Assembly: GCA_964059195.1 (NCBI GenBank)
Contig: CAXKWD010000011.1
Location: 35,716,766 to 35,780,765 of the forward strand
Direction of reading: 5' to 3'
Length of the DNA: 64,000 nt
Source of the DNA: Ectobius pallidus
Taxonomy: Eukaryota; Arthropoda; Insecta; Blattodea; Ectobiidae
Shown here: positions 35,061 to 47,967 of the stretch, one piece after another
How positions within the stretch are numbered: position 1 is the first letter of the stretch
Layout of the letters: each line of letters starts with the position of its first letter
Program-made: the position numbers and the translations under genes
The notes under the pieces: model-generated
What the model was told of the DNA's origin: nothing
What the model saw: the letters and a program-made list of their open reading frames with translations, nothing else
The model's database searches: none

Positions 35061-36114
35061 AGTTTTGTGACTGAATAGATGCATTACATCCCACAACGAA
35101 AAATCACTCAGAAAAATCATATCAATATTACTCGTATGATTCTAGCTGAACTTCAGCTAGCACGAATTGCTAGTAAGATATAAAATGGAAGGAATGAAAG
35201 AGAGAAGTACATTCGGATTAGGGTAGAGGGACGGAAGAATCTAAACATAAAAAAATGAATGAATTAAGCAGCAATAATAAAAGAATATGATATTAGGTGG
35301 CTGAACAGGTGAAGAAATACATAAAAACTATGCCAAAGAAGGACAAAACGCTTAACAAGACGTAGGGAAGAGCACTTAACTGATTGCCGAGTAATGAATA
35401 AGTGCTAGACTGAGTTTATTTCTCATCATGTCTGCAGAAGTCCATTTACGTGTTGGTACTAGTCATTAAAAATCAATCAAGCTGACGTAATGCAAGCAGC
35501 TTTCTGTGCTATATTAGCCAATTTAATGTGTAGTCTGCTTTGATCATTTTGCACTAAAAAGAACACACAAACGTCTGCGTCACACGTGTAGGCTTAACCA
35601 CGTGGAATCTATTACATGACATTTACTCAGGGCGAAACCTCGTTTCTCTTGCAATCAAATTCAGTGAGAATATTTCATTATCACTCCTCACTCCTGACCT
35701 CTTGTCTTGTGATACTGCAACCACGTGCGATGAATTAAGTTTGCACAGAAAGAACTGAAACAAGATCTGCCTCAGTCTTAAAGTTTTTTTTTTTTCCTAC
35801 AAGGGAATCTCCCAAACCCACCCGCACAGATTTTAATGACAACTGAGATTATGTATGTCATGGGAGAATGTGGCATCTCTATTATATGGACACATCGTTT
35901 GGTATCGTTGTGATGTACGGTAATACAAATAGAGGCGATGGTAATTTAGTTGTGAGTCTGACGCCGTGCAGAATAGATATGAAAAGATGTGAATAGTATT
36001 CTTACGCCAAAATATGTTACTATCCAAGGGAGAAATGACAGAATACCACAAGGAGCTGATGGAAGCTATGGGGAATGTTGCCAATCCGTACCGAACTTAA
36101 AAGGACCGTGGAGT

Positions 36115-36295
36115 GGGTATGTGTGCTTTCATGTTTCCAATGCATTAGAGTGGCACGATGCAGTCGCCTATGGATGTGTATGGGTGTCTGTTTCCTTCAC
36201 TATTCTGCATCTAGTACCCATAATCTGCATTATACATACATTCTATACCCTTCCATTTCATTTGTATATTTGTTCATTTGTTTGTCAGAAACTGA
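36115..36295 (-). repeat. Interspersed repeat family A, copy 2
   Basis: Reverse complement of the blocks in 39640-39845: AGAGTGGCACGATGC, GTGTATGGGTGTCTG, ATAATCTGCATTATACATACATTC and TTTCATTTGTATA occur here in reversed order and orientation. It generates the overlapping plus-strand open frames at 35989-36339, which are not genes. Confidence 0.6.
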
Positions 36296-36892
36296 TTAAA
36301 GAAAAAAACATGTTTTGCAGAAGCGTCTTTGAGACTTGAAAATTCTATTCACGCCAATATGTTTCTGTTTGACCCACGGTTTGCCAAGGCCGCAAAAACA
36401 ATATAGATAAGAAAAACATCCTGACAGTCGTCGAACAGTTAATTCATTCTCAGTATAGATTTGCTAATATCGAACTACCTAAGCTACTCCAAATCTTCCT
36501 CCAGTTCTCTTAAGAACTCTCTGTGAACACTTATTAACACATTTACAGTGCTACTTTACACTATAATCCAATAGGGATGCTGTTTCCATGTTAATGACTG
36601 AAGTTATAGCACGACATTAAAGTACCGTACAGAGTTAGAGGGCCTGGATAACTAGACAAAAGGTCCCTGTTTCGATTTCAGGTGGATTTAAAGTTCTTAT
36701 AGCTTATAATTTATTCCAAAGAATCCTCAGATATGAATAAACTTAGGGAAGACATTTTCTGATTAGCGTCCAGAATTTGATAAGATCAAGCACATCGCTC
36801 TCCATCGCGCCTGAATATTAGACAACCCTTCACACCGCTCAGTCGTGTGGCTTGCCTGTGTTGGGCACTAGCTTTCAAACCGATAACCTCAC

Positions 36893-37075
36893 GTTAGTTA
36901 GTTAGTTATTTTCTTTACACAGTACAGTGTTTTTAATTATCCTATACCTATAACTTTACATATACGAATAAACTACATTTCTTAAAGTTTAACACATATA
37001 CATTTACAAATTTATCATTTACATACTAATATTCAAAACATGTACAATAATATGAATATTACATTATTTTAAACA
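36893..37075 (-). mobile_element. 3' end of LINE family C (AACTA-tail), copy 1
   Basis: Read on the minus strand, it matches the 3' untranslated region of the LINE at 46905-47967 (GTGTTAAACTTTAAGAAATG, then TAGTTTAT and CTGTACTG). It ends in AACTAACTAAC rather than AACTAAACTA. Only the last about 180 bases are present. Confidence 0.7.
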
Positions 37076-37277
37076 TGCTACATTTTACATGTGACTGGAG
37101 TAGAGATGAGGTACGGTGTAGTACTGCTTAAATTGTGTAATATCTGGCTATTGGCATAACATTATATAACTGATGCATTGAATGCTATTAACCGTTTCTT
37201 TCGAGAACACTAGAATTGAACTGTCATAAATACGCATACGAGAGATAGATGTAATGGTATACCGTAGAACAACAACG

Positions 37278-37924
37278 TACGAGGCGTGTCCAAAAAGTAA
37301 CTTTCCCAGGGGCAGTTTACAGAAACTAAACACAATTTCATGGAAATATTTATTGCAACAGATACAGCAAGTGTTCAGCTATTTTCCAAACACATTCGCC
37401 ACCGGAATTGAGACATTTTTCATACCGTGGGACCCACTTTTGAATGCCTGTGTCATAGAAGTCTGCCGCCTGGGATTAGAACCACTGTTTGACAACCATC
37501 TCCGCTCTCTTTCATTCTCTGACATTTCTTGAGGTGTAGGAAAAGAAGGAAATCACTGGGAGCCGGTTTCGGGCTGTAGTGTGGATGTTTGAAGACCTCC
37601 CAAAGTATCCTGTAGAAGTTCGACTGGGAGATGTTTAAACACCTCCATCTTTTTTCATCTTTTCCTACACCTCAAAAAAAGATAGAGAAGACAGAGAGGC
37701 GGAGATGGTTGTCACACAGTGGTTAAAGTTCTTGGCGCAGACTTCTACGACAAAGGCATTCAAAATTTGGTCCCACGGTATGACAAATGTCTCTAATCCG
37801 GTGGTGAATGTGTTGAAAAATAGCTGAACGCTTGCTGTATCTGTTGCAATAAATACTTCCATTAAATTGAGTTTAGTTTCTGTAAATGGCCCCAGGGAAA
37901 ATTACTTTATGGACGCGCCTAGTA
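37278..37924. mobile_element. Mariner-end foldback, copy 1
   Basis: The element (37280-37922) is flanked by TA and begins CGAGGCGTGTCCAAAAAG, mirrored at the right end by a diverged complement ending GGACGCGCCTAG. Both arms, each about 250 bp, are diverged inverted copies of the same mariner 3' end. On the minus strand of the left arm, SQAADFYDTGIQK.VPRYEKCLN is readable. On the plus strand of the right arm, the same sequence appears with a frameshift. Catalytic parts of the transposase are missing. Confidence 0.75.
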
Positions 37925-37977
37925 TATTTAGCTCCACAATAGTATAGAGAAATTCAAACTGTTTGGGGCCAAGAACT

Positions 37978-39200
37978 TTACATAACCGTGATAGAAACGC
38001 CAGAATGGGTATAACATGGTTTAAATTGGGGGTCTGAAAACTGAAGGGCACTGGGGTGGAACTGAAAAAGGAAATGTCCACTGTGTGGAGAAAATGAAGA
38101 CCCCAAACACATACTCTCGGTATGAAGCCAAACAAATTGAAGCGATAGGAGTTGTGCAAAAAAAAAGAAAATGATATATTTTAGTAATGAAAATGTAATA
38201 ACTAACATATATAGAATCACAAATAAACAGGTATTGAAAATCTTAGAATCATATTTACGGGAAATAAAAGAAAATAAGACCAAAAAAATACTGGCATACA
38301 GATGTAATGTAATTTTTAGGCGTAGCTTACCAATGTAAGTAATGTATATATTATATCTATTCAAACAAGAGAAAAAAGTGCACATTTTGTACGTAAGCAT
38401 TTGATTGATAACTAAACTACTATCAATCAATAATGTAGTAGAAAAATACGAAATACTTTTAAAGCACCAGGAAAGGGATACATTGTATTTTAAAATGAAT
38501 AGCTTATGATATATCAAACGAAAGTACCTATCAATTGGCAAAAAATAAAAAAATAATATTAATAATAATAGTACTCATCATCAAGAAATAGAGGGTTCCA
38601 GACATCTAGAAGCAATTCACTATGCAGTATTAACCACAATAGCGCCTTTCGTTTTTTATTACGACATAATATTTAAAAATATATATAAAATACTATCGAT
38701 AACGGACATCAAAGGGTCAAACAATATTTTATGCAATACTCTGAACAGTAATACTTGTGATTTACTTTATTCTACGTTATGTTAACAACACAAGAAGAAA
38801 CAATTGTGTTCGATGGCGCACCTTGCTCGTCTTATCACACAGCTCGCTTTAGAGGTTATGTGATAACTGTCCAGGGAATTCCAGACAAACATAACCTTGG
38901 AAGTCGCAACAATACACTGCCCAGTAAAAATGTAGATAAAACTATGTTACAACCATACGTAAATGGCGATGGAAAGCTTGAGGTGAAGGAGCCCATTTCC
39001 ACGTTACAGCGGGTATGGCATCGCGAGGTAAGGCTTCCGATTGCTTTGTAGCTCGGTATATGATGGAGGCTGCGTGGATGGCATTACCACCATTTATCCC
39101 CCAGGAAGTTTCAATGGAAGTATAGTAAACTTCCGAAGGTACTCATTTCGATGTATGGATGAGGAGATCTTAGCTGGTTCTGGAAACGATAGCACGAGAA
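37978..39200. other. No recognised gene
   Basis: The longest frame here (minus, 37978-38541) is rich in F, L, Y and I because of A/T richness and has no motif. A plus frame at 38779-39051 has ordinary amino-acid composition but is not recognised. Confidence 0.4.
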
Positions 39201-39204
39201 AAGT

Positions 39205-39285
39205 TTCCTGCCACTGCATTGGATCGAACCCGGGGCAGCCAGCTCCTAGCTGCTCGCCTTACCGAAGTGGTCACACCTGACGTTA
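39205..39285 (-). repeat. tRNA-like SINE fragment
   Basis: On the minus strand, GACCACTTCGGTAAGGCGAG is followed by CCCCGGGTTCGATCC, giving A- and B-box-like elements at tRNA spacing. It is probably a degenerate SINE head. Confidence 0.45.
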
Positions 39286-39639
39286 GTGAAGGTACATTCC
39301 TGAATTCGACAGTGAGCTGTTAAGATAAAATCCTTAATACTGTTTAGCCAAACAAGTTTAATAATAAAAGTCAGAACCCTTATGCCTTCAGTTTTAACCC
39401 TTGCAATCTGTATTTTCGAGCTATTATGACTCAAAATTATTATTACATTAAACATTTTGTAATTACAAACGAACTACCAGAGTACAGACTATGGCCAGTT
39501 GTGATTATTTTGTTATAAAATGCAAAATTTAACTTTAAAGAATTTAAAATAAGCATACATTTTGAGAAGAGACTTGAATTTATATACACACGAATATATT
39601 TGACTATCAGACAATGTATAGCAACTTTTTTGGGGGAGG

Positions 39640-39845
39640 GATGAGGCATAAGTCATCACAACTTTATTTTTTGAAAATGTGGGATCATTCTGAAATTTTG
39701 AAATATACAAATGAAAGGACAGTGTACGGAATGTATGTATGATTCAGATTATGAGTACTAAATGTAGGATAGAACAGGGACCATAGGATAGAACAGGGAC
39801 CAGACACCCATAAACACGCATACACGATGGCATCGTGCCACTCTA
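39640..39845 (+). repeat. Interspersed repeat family A, copy 3
   Basis: Closest to copy 1 at 16225-16430. It contains an internal tandem duplication of a 20-base unit (GGATAGAACAGGGACC repeated at about 39764 and 39784). Confidence 0.65.
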
Positions 39846-40492
39846 CTGGTTATAATATATCACTAAAAATACAAGCCACAAGCTTGTAAACTGAATGACC
39901 ACTGTTACTAACTGGATACATGCACAACAATAATATTTTTAACAACTAAACTAAGAAATAACAAGTTTCATAAATCACTTAAGGAGTCTTATCTTATTGC
40001 ATGCCATAAATTCTGCGTTTACAACATACATGACGCGTGTTAAAACTAGTTTATTCATTGAGAGAGCATAAAAACGATAGTCTACCGAGAGATACTTCTA
40101 GAAGGTTGAGGTTTCGGAAATAAATTTTAGTGAATTAATAAGATTATTTTATCCTTGGAATAATCAACTACCCCAAACAGGTTACACAAGTTAAATATCA
40201 CAAAATATATTCTGACCTGATAAAGTGATGATAATTGCCGTTTTTAACACCGTCAATTGTCTGTATAGTTACTTGCGACAGTAACTGCTACAGTTTTCAC
40301 TGTTATTTTCTATTATGTAGGGCATCCTTATAAGTTAAAAATGAGAGCTTAGGCAAGGGAAGTGAACGTTCGGGAATGTGGTAATTAATCCGGTATTTGC
40401 CTTAGTGAGATAGGAAAGCCCACATTCGGATTGGAGGCTTCAGTATTTGATCACAAGATCTCCCGAATCTTCTCGACGTTACTACCTCGGCC

Positions 40493-41141
40493 ATCTGATT
40501 CAGTGGCGCCAACTTATATGGGCCCGTGCGGCTAGAGCCCACCCAATAATTTTCCGTGCATTATTACCATAATTATTTATTGCTATTACTAAAAATCGTG
40601 TTTCAATGTTGAAATAAAGCAAAAATGAGGCGAAATATAGTACGATATTATCTTGTCCTAGTTCATTCATCATCGTTTAAAATCGTTCCTCAATTTATTG
40701 AACTTTTACGTTTTACACTGTCAATGCAGTTTCCACAGCCATCACCGAAATAACTTTTTACGCTTTGAAAAGACTAATGACTTTTTCCTTCCACATATAT
40801 ATATATAAAAGGAGAGCGCCGAAAAGATCGGTTAAATCAGCTAGGGACAACAAATCAGAAGGAAGAAAGAACTCGGATAGTTAATGAAAAAGACGGTGTG
40901 ATTACGGAGAACAGAATTGGTCTAAGGAAATAAGAAGAAAATGATGATTATGACAAATTTATTAGGAGAATTCTAGTCAGGAAAGACACATATTTTGCAA
41001 CAATCCATGCTACATAATGGTGGGTTCATAGTATAGTTTAATTTTATGTTATTTTAGTAGTGACCCAAAACCCCTAATTAAAAAAAAACCTCTTTTGAGC
41101 CCACTCAATGGTTTTCAAAAGTTGGCGCCACTGATCTGATT
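40493..41141. mobile_element. Non-autonomous hAT-type transposon with 8-bp target duplication
   Basis: CAGTGGCGCCAACTT (40501-40515) and its exact complement AAGTTGGCGCCACTG (41119-41133) bound a 633-bp element, flanked by the perfect 8-bp repeat ATCTGATT (40493-40500, 41134-41141). Eight-base duplications and CAG..CTG ends are typical of hAT elements. No transposase remains. The (TA)n stretch (40795-40806) is internal. A second, interrupted copy begins at 62555. Confidence 0.88.
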
Positions 41142-41294
41142 CGTTAATCTAAATTCCCTTCTAGAAAGATAGAGTAAGAGTAGGCTCTAGTCTAAATAAT
41201 TATAAACGCTTTTCAGTGCTTAATTTGACCTTCTCTTCATGGCTGATAAAACAAGTTATTTTAAAAATGCCAATACTTAACATGCTGTATCTTA

Positions 41295-41352
41295 ATCTGT
41301 GGGTGAGTGAGGGAGACAGAGGGAGGGAGGAGAGGGAGAGAGTGAGAGTGAG
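41295..41352. repeat. GGGAGA-rich simple repeat
   Basis: Purine-rich GAGGGAGA-type repeats. Confidence 0.8.
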
Positions 41353-42159
41353 CTGATACTTACAGCTTAAGGCAGTTCTCTCCTATGGATTTACCGAGAT
41401 TCTTTGAAGCAGAGTTATTTCACAATCCCTTCGTTTCTTGCAGGTTTATGATGAGGTGTCAATTCACCGCCTAAGGAATAACAAGGGGAAGTATCCAGCA
41501 CACTCCCTCAGACTGTATTGGCACTCAGCTCATTATCTATCTCCTATATGCATGAATAATAGGCTGACCACGCGTACCGTTTGAACGGGACACTACCTTT
41601 ATTATATTTAGTTTGGCTGACCCGTCGTTTTAATGAAAATATCAATTATGTGTAGTTTTTAATAAAAACTCTACTAGGCCTATTCTTTAATATTGCTCAA
41701 GTGTAATTTATTATTCGTCATCTATAACACAGCCCAAGAAAAAAGAACTTTTTGATTGGTGTCTCACATGTTTACCAGATTTTGACTGTACTTAGTGTGC
41801 TTATTCCAAATATGTAAAAAGTTTTTCTTTGCCAGCTCTACTTTTACATAGATTTTATTCGTGAACTCTTAGTCTAGCGAAACAAAATCTTGCTTGATAA
41901 TATAGGTAGTGAACGTTCTTGACCATACTTTGGTCACGTAGGACGGAAACTGTACGAAGTACAGAAAAACTAAAAGCTGGATTATTTTTTGGCCCTCAAA
42001 TTGACAGCTCATAAATCATAAACGACCGTACAATATGTGATAATATCAATTTTTTGACAGACCCCATGTTATATTGTTATTGTAATGTTGCTTTTTTCTT
42101 CACATGATTTAGAAGCTAAAAATAGGCACTGTTTTTTATTTATATCAAACGTAAAATGG

Positions 42160-42299
42160 GGTAATAGTGAGAAAAATTTAGGTTTTTCAGCCTTAAGCAC
42201 TAGTATAGGCCTATATAAGAACCTGACAAGATATTAGAGCTGAATACGTATATACTAGTGCTTAAGGCTGAAAAACCTAAATTTTTATAACTATTATAT
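42160..42299. repeat. Foldback sequence, 36-bp perfect core arms
   Basis: 42172-42207 and 42251-42286 are reverse complements. The pairing continues imperfectly outward to about 42160 and 42299. The spacer has no hammerhead core. GTAAAATGGG.TAATA recurs at 42151 and 42336 outside the arms. Confidence 0.75.
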
Positions 42300-43662
42300 C
42301 AATAAGCACTAGCGGAAATGAAATTCATTAATACTGTAAAATGGGATAATATCCATAATGGTAATACCATATCTCACAAAACTAAAGCTGATAGGGCAAA
42401 ACTAATGGCACATTTGACATCAGCGAACTAAATATAGCCAAGAATAAGTATAAATTCTAAGGCAGCAAAATGGCTGTTGGTCTGTGATAATCGTAAATCA
42501 ATGGCATGATAACCAGTCATTTGAATAACTACAGGGTTTCGTTGTACGTTAGTAAGTATCGATATCTACAGCGGTTTATTCAGAGAAAATACCACATCGC
42601 GTGGTGTAGCGAACAACATACTTCGGTAGCAATATTCAATTTCGAGTTCGTCTTTTCTTCAGTGTGAATACTAACTGGTAGCTTGGTTATGGAACGTGGA
42701 TGGTTGAATTTCACACTTTTTAAAGTTATATTTTTGAAGCTTTAAGTAGGCCTATTTTCTTGCAAATGTCAAAAAGATAAAAATCCAGTTTTAATGACGA
42801 TTTTCAGAAAGAATTAAAATGCATTACAATGGACTATTATGCCGCGTGTTTGATATTGACCAATAATGTTTAGCAATTCCTCGGATATAGACTAATAACG
42901 ATCGTTTATCTTATAAAATGCTTGCTATTAATATGAGGAAGGCATTTTATCTTATAAAATGGGCTACTCGTTACTGGACACGTAAGGCTCAGTGTAGTGA
43001 TTAATATGTCGCATGTTGCCATAGAACAGCACGAAAACAGATTATTTTATACAACATAACTTGTTTGGAAATTGAAATAATATAAATGTACATCGATTAA
43101 AAACACAATTTCAATTCGGTGCAAGCCAGTTCGTGTACTTTTATTCTGTTCTGCTGTTAGTTTACCTGAATTAAGTTAACTATGTCTTATATGCACGATT
43201 GGTAGCACTAGTCACATGGTAACTCAAATCGTATCACTGGACAACAAGGACATGGTAACTCGAATCGATTCATAGTATACCGTGAACTTGCAGCTGTTAG
43301 TTTTGTTTTTATATAACAAAGTACGAAAGTAATAATTATTTGTATAATCCGTTACATTTTGCTTCATGTAACAGTCTTAATAAATCCAACTCGAGTTGAC
43401 GAGTTACATTTCACAAATTCGCTCCTGCTGCGCAGTCGCGAATCTTTGGATAAACTCGTCAATCTCGTGGGATTACCTATGATAAATTAATAGTGTAGTG
43501 ATTGAACGAAAAAGGTATGCCAACGTTGTAGTGCCCATTTTTCCGTTGTTCCGTTTTTACAATCCCAAAGTCCCGTTTTCGACTCAAAGTAATATGGTCA
43601 GCCTACTGAATAAGGACTGACAATCAAAACTGGGAGAAGTGAAGTTAAATACTGAAAAATTG

Positions 43663-43860
43663 TCAAATGGCTGATACTTAAATGCACTGCGAATAACAAA
43701 ACCTTTATTGTATCTCGTATTTGCACTGAAAATGATAAAACCTTTATTGTATATCGTATTTGCTCAGTGTTAATATAAACAGTGAAGAATGTCAAATGGC
43801 TGATGCTGTACATGCACTACAAATGACGAAACCTTTATTATATCTCGTATTTGCTCATTG
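43663..43860. repeat. Short tandem repeats with ACCTTTATTGTATCTCGTAT unit
   Basis: The segment AA(C/G)AAAACCTTTATT.TAT.TCGTATTTGC occurs at about 43697, 43736 and 43827, and GTCAAATGGCTGAT at 43663 and 43791, giving a compound array. Confidence 0.7.
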
Positions 43861-44699
43861 TAGGTTGGAAGCTAGGGTTCAAATCCTGCTGAATAATCTG
43901 TTTTTGGTACTAACGCTTGTTTAGTTTTGTTTGTTTTTATTAGGCTGATTGTTTATTAATCTTTTATGTCTTATAAAATTATATAACAATGAATTATGAT
44001 ACCAATGAATACTGTAATAATTTTTCAGAGTGTTCATATGATGTGGATATTTGCAGGAATTGTAGAGTCATTGAAATTCTCAAAATTGTCTATCATCTGG
44101 CAAAAGTCGCAAGCTATATTTGCAAATAAAAAGCTTTGTTTCCATACTTAACATGTACATAACACAGGTATATGTATGACATGGAGCTTCCTGAGTTCAC
44201 TACCTCTTTCCATCACAAACTGAAACCAGTATAAGTGTACTTACTTTACGAAGATTCTAGTTGTTTGATATCTTGTATTTTACTTTATAAGTTAAAATAT
44301 AGAAAAGTTTTGTTTCAATCATTCTCATTTTTCCAATTGAGCATCGGTGAAGATATTATTTCAACAAAGACATGGACTAGGTAAGCTTCGATGCGCAACG
44401 CTTGACGGAGGCTGAGGGAATAATGCGTACATTCAGAGGAATTGAGAATCAGTTAATACTATTTTAGGCACTTAAGATGTAAGTTTTGCCAGTTGAGACA
44501 GCAATTTCTCACTCAATGTTAAACTGTGTCAATTATCTAAATGTATTTATATCGGAGAGGATGCTACGAGGAAATGCTCTTGCAAAAAAGGAGGAAACAG
44601 GTTGAAAGTGAAACTGGCTAGTAATTTTGGGACATGAGCTTCAGAATATAAATCTCGTCTGTGGTGCCCTGGCTTCCCTTTCCTGCCTAAGAGACTTGA

Positions 44700-44805
44700 C
44701 ACCTGAAAAATTCAACACCTGAAAAGTTCACGACCTCAGCAGGGATTGAACCTGCTTATCTTAAGCCTAAAAAGAGTGTGCCAGCAGCTTGATCACAGTC
44801 TTAAA
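44700..44805 (-). repeat. tRNA-like SINE fragment
   Basis: On the minus strand, CAAGCTGCTGGCACACTC and GCAGGTTCAATCCCTGC form box-like segments, the latter a perfect T-arm. The repeated CACCTGAAAA.TTCA units beside it (44698, 44717) are part of the same repeat or a small local duplication. Confidence 0.4.
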
Positions 44806-46399
44806 ACTGTACATCTTTTATGAGTGTTGAATGCTGCTGTGATGGAAAAGCATTGTTATTTTATCTGTCAAGTCAACAAATGTAGTTGAAATTACAAGTG
44901 TTTCATTGTATTTGTGTTCTATACCTTACATAGTAACAATACCACATCTAAGGGTTCCCATAGGCTTGAACTTCCTGTCATTGTCTTGGCAATCTTGTCG
45001 GAGTGGATGCGCACAAAAGGATACTTTGTCATCTATAAATAAAATTATGCGTTCTAAGTGTTCACACTGTGTTTTTTATGCGTTTGGACATTTCCGAAAC
45101 GAATGGCATGAAAATACGAATTCTTGTCAGTTTGTCTTTACAATTAAGATTAATTCGAAATAAAAGTAAGTATCTGCATGAAATTCAGTGGAGATAGCTA
45201 ATAAATCTGTCCTCTCTTCCAGAACAAGATACTTGGGATTTTGAAACAATTTAAAATATAGGTTACGAGGGCTTTATTGTGAAAACACATTTCGCTTCCA
45301 GTGTTATAAGAAATTACTGCATGACTGAATACATAAAACGAGTATCTTGTCCAAAATATGACAACCGTACCGCCTTTGTGCATTAGTAGGTGGTGCGCAA
45401 CGAAGTGATTGAAGCTTCTGATAGTATCCAGCCATATTCACTCTTATCATGAAATACGACGTAACGGCGATAATCCTGTCTCCTCACAGAAAACTGGTAA
45501 CGAACTACGGTACTAGTGATGCGAGAAGCATGTCCAATTCTTTTAGACGTTTTAATGCCTCAGGACCTTTAATGAACCTAAAATTTCAAGACATATGTGA
45601 CCAGTGGCTTTAGGTCCCTCCTAGAAGGCCAGTGAAGTTTTCTTTCTCCCAAAAAAATCTGTCTCCCTGGCCTGGTTTCTACCCATGACCCTTAAGAACA
45701 GAGACACACCTCGGTGAAATTAAAAATACATATCCTACGGAAGAATTAAACATACAAATGTCTTTACCCTAAGCGAAGGATTCGAGTATATTAACCTCAA
45801 GAAAAAATGATTATCATTATCTGTGTGACCTTTCTTCTAACCCACATTAAATAACACATTGCTACTGATAACTTTGTTAAATAACTGAAATAGAAACGTC
45901 ATAAGCGTCTAAATAGCAACATCTCGTGCACACTAAATCACGAGATTGGGTAATAATGCTCTTCCATCACACGGATTACATAATTTCCTGCCAAGCAAAA
46001 ATTTATCAACGCTGCTGGAAGGTCAGTTACTTAATCATGCCCTCTTACAATGATCATCCAATTAGCAGTGAAGTATTTAAAATGGTATTGGAATAACACG
46101 ATTTACAGAATGTTCTTTCTGCAAAATATTAGCAAACATAATTATATGATATTATGATCTAGCTGACATCACAGTTATTCATTAGGTTATTTATCAACAG
46201 GAAGTTGGAAGTAAAATAGATAACTCTTAGTAACAATACAGCACTCTAACCATTTTCCTTCGTGTCTCACGTAATATTATTGTCTTGCATCTTCGTTAGG
46301 TTTACACCATTTCAATATTACAAACGGTGATAAAGAAAATAAACTAAACAAAACGATTACTTGCAATAAAACAAGTATAGGCCTAGAGAAGGTCCATTC

Positions 46400-46500
46400 T
46401 AATTCATTATTAAGGCCCGGAAATTAATGCTGTATCAGAATACGAAATATGCATGGAAGCATGCTCTAAAACTTGTAAAATATGCTCCTAAAGTAGTAGA
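46400..46500 (+). repeat. Family B repeat fragment next to mariner remnant
   Basis: GGCCCGGAAATTAATGC.GTATCAGAA...AAACTTGTAAAATATGCTCC matches 53013-53095, the left end of a family B element. Confidence 0.5.
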
Positions 46501-46725
46501 CACTCTTGTACAACTCTTCAACGACTACGACGAGCTATCAAAAACAAGATACGTAGAAAGTTGTGTGAAAACCTGTGTTTGATTCACGACAACGCTCAGC
46601 CTCATTCGGCTGCTCAAACACAGGCACAACTTCAACGTTTTAAACGGGAACTTTTTGGACATCCTCCTAATAGCCCTGATCTGGCACCAAGCGATTTTCA
46701 CTTGTTTCCGAAACTAAATTACTTC
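46501..46725 (+). pseudogene. Mariner transposase C-terminal fragment (D34D)
   Basis: The frame reads TLQRLRRAIKNKIRRKLCEN, LCLIHDNAQPHSA, then GHPPNSPDLAPSDFHLFPKL. There are 34 residues between the aspartate of HDNA and that of PSD, the mariner D34D spacing. The N-terminal helix-turn-helix and first catalytic aspartate are missing; after FPKL the frame leaves the family sequence. It appears to be joined to repeat family B on its left. The apparent start at 46561 is a TTG and not meaningful. Confidence 0.8.
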
Positions 46726-46904
46726 TTTTGGGTGGGAATACAAAAAAGTCTCTCTCTAACCGTACCAATTAATTTCCTGTTTTCGGCATAATACAAGTTT
46801 TGGAAACAACTGGTCCCAAATATACAATATACATAAAAGTGTGTGTCCCAGTCTAACTGCCTGTGTGTTTGTCTGTAGACACACAACTCTCAAAAGGAAG
46901 AAAT

Positions 46905-47967
46905 ATATGAACACAAAATATATCTCAGTACACATGCCACAAAAAATAGTCTAGCTATTAACACGTCTAAAACTAAATTTATTATATTTAAGTCCAGATT
47001 TTTAAAGATACAGCGATCAATAATACCGTAGTGTTTAATAATATGGAAATTGAAGAAGTGGCGAACTCTAAATTTCTAGGGCTAACGATAGATTGTCATT
47101 TAAATTGGAAGGGACACATACAAAATTTGTGTAAATATCTATCTAGTTATACCTTTTTATTCGTTAAACTATCATCTTATTGCAATAAGAAAACTCTTCT
47201 GCAATGCTATTACAGCTATATTTATTCTAAAATAAAATATAACATTATTGCTTGGGGATCAGCAGATCAATTCCACATAAATAGAATCTTTGTCCTGCAA
47301 AAACGCATAATACGTACCATTTATAATGCCAAGCCTCTCGATTCCTGCAAACCTTTATTTAAAACCCACAAGATCCTCCCACTACCATGCATCATTATTT
47401 TTGAAGCCGCCCTGTTTGCTTATTCTCATAGACACCTTTTCAAAGTTAATTCTGACTACCACTCTTACAACACCCGACATAAAAACAGCATAGCACTGTC
47501 GAAACACTCTACCCATCTATTCGAATCTTCTCCATACTACTTATGCTCTAAGGTATTTAATTCACTCCCCTCTCATATAACATCACAAAAAACAGAAATT
47601 TCATTTAATAAAATGCTTAAATCCTTTCGTTTATCAAACTGTTTTTATAATATAAGTGATCTCTATTCTTTGTAAGTGTGTATATACTATATTCTTAAAT
47701 TTATCACTCAATTTGTATAATTCATCTTTCATATACTGTAAAAATAGAGCTAGAAATAATATTAAAATGTATAATGTAGTAAAATTTAGCATGTTTAAAT
47801 ACTGTACATGTATTGAATATTTGTATGTAAATTATTAATTTGTAAATGTGTGTGTTAAACTTTAAGAAATGTAGTTTATAAGTATATGTAAACTTATAAG
47901 TGTAGGTTAATGTAAAAAACTGTACTGAGTAAGAAAATAAACAAACTAAACTAAACTAAACTAAACT
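46905..47967 (+). mobile_element. LINE family C copy, 5'-truncated, with (AACTA)n tail
   Basis: The copy starts within the reverse-transcriptase domain (INTSKTKFIIFKSRF at about 46955-47003, a stop, then a 214-codon frame 47031-47675). It reads FLGLTIDCHLNWKGHI, IIAWGSADQFHINRIFVLQK and VFNSLPSHI, the thumb and C-terminal parts of LINE ORF2. A 270-base 3' untranslated region follows (GTGTTAAACTTTAAGAAATG), ending in AACTA repeats (47943-47967). The catalytic YADD part is missing. Related copies are at 36893 and 62971. Confidence 0.82.

Noticed and set aside
35989..36339. Overlapping plus-strand open frames of 116 and 74 codons
   Set aside because: They lie over repeat family A, which is present in other copies without an open frame.
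37978..38541. 187-codon minus-strand open frame
   Set aside because: Amino-acid content (F, L, Y, I, S) is what AT-rich DNA gives; no motif and no splice context.
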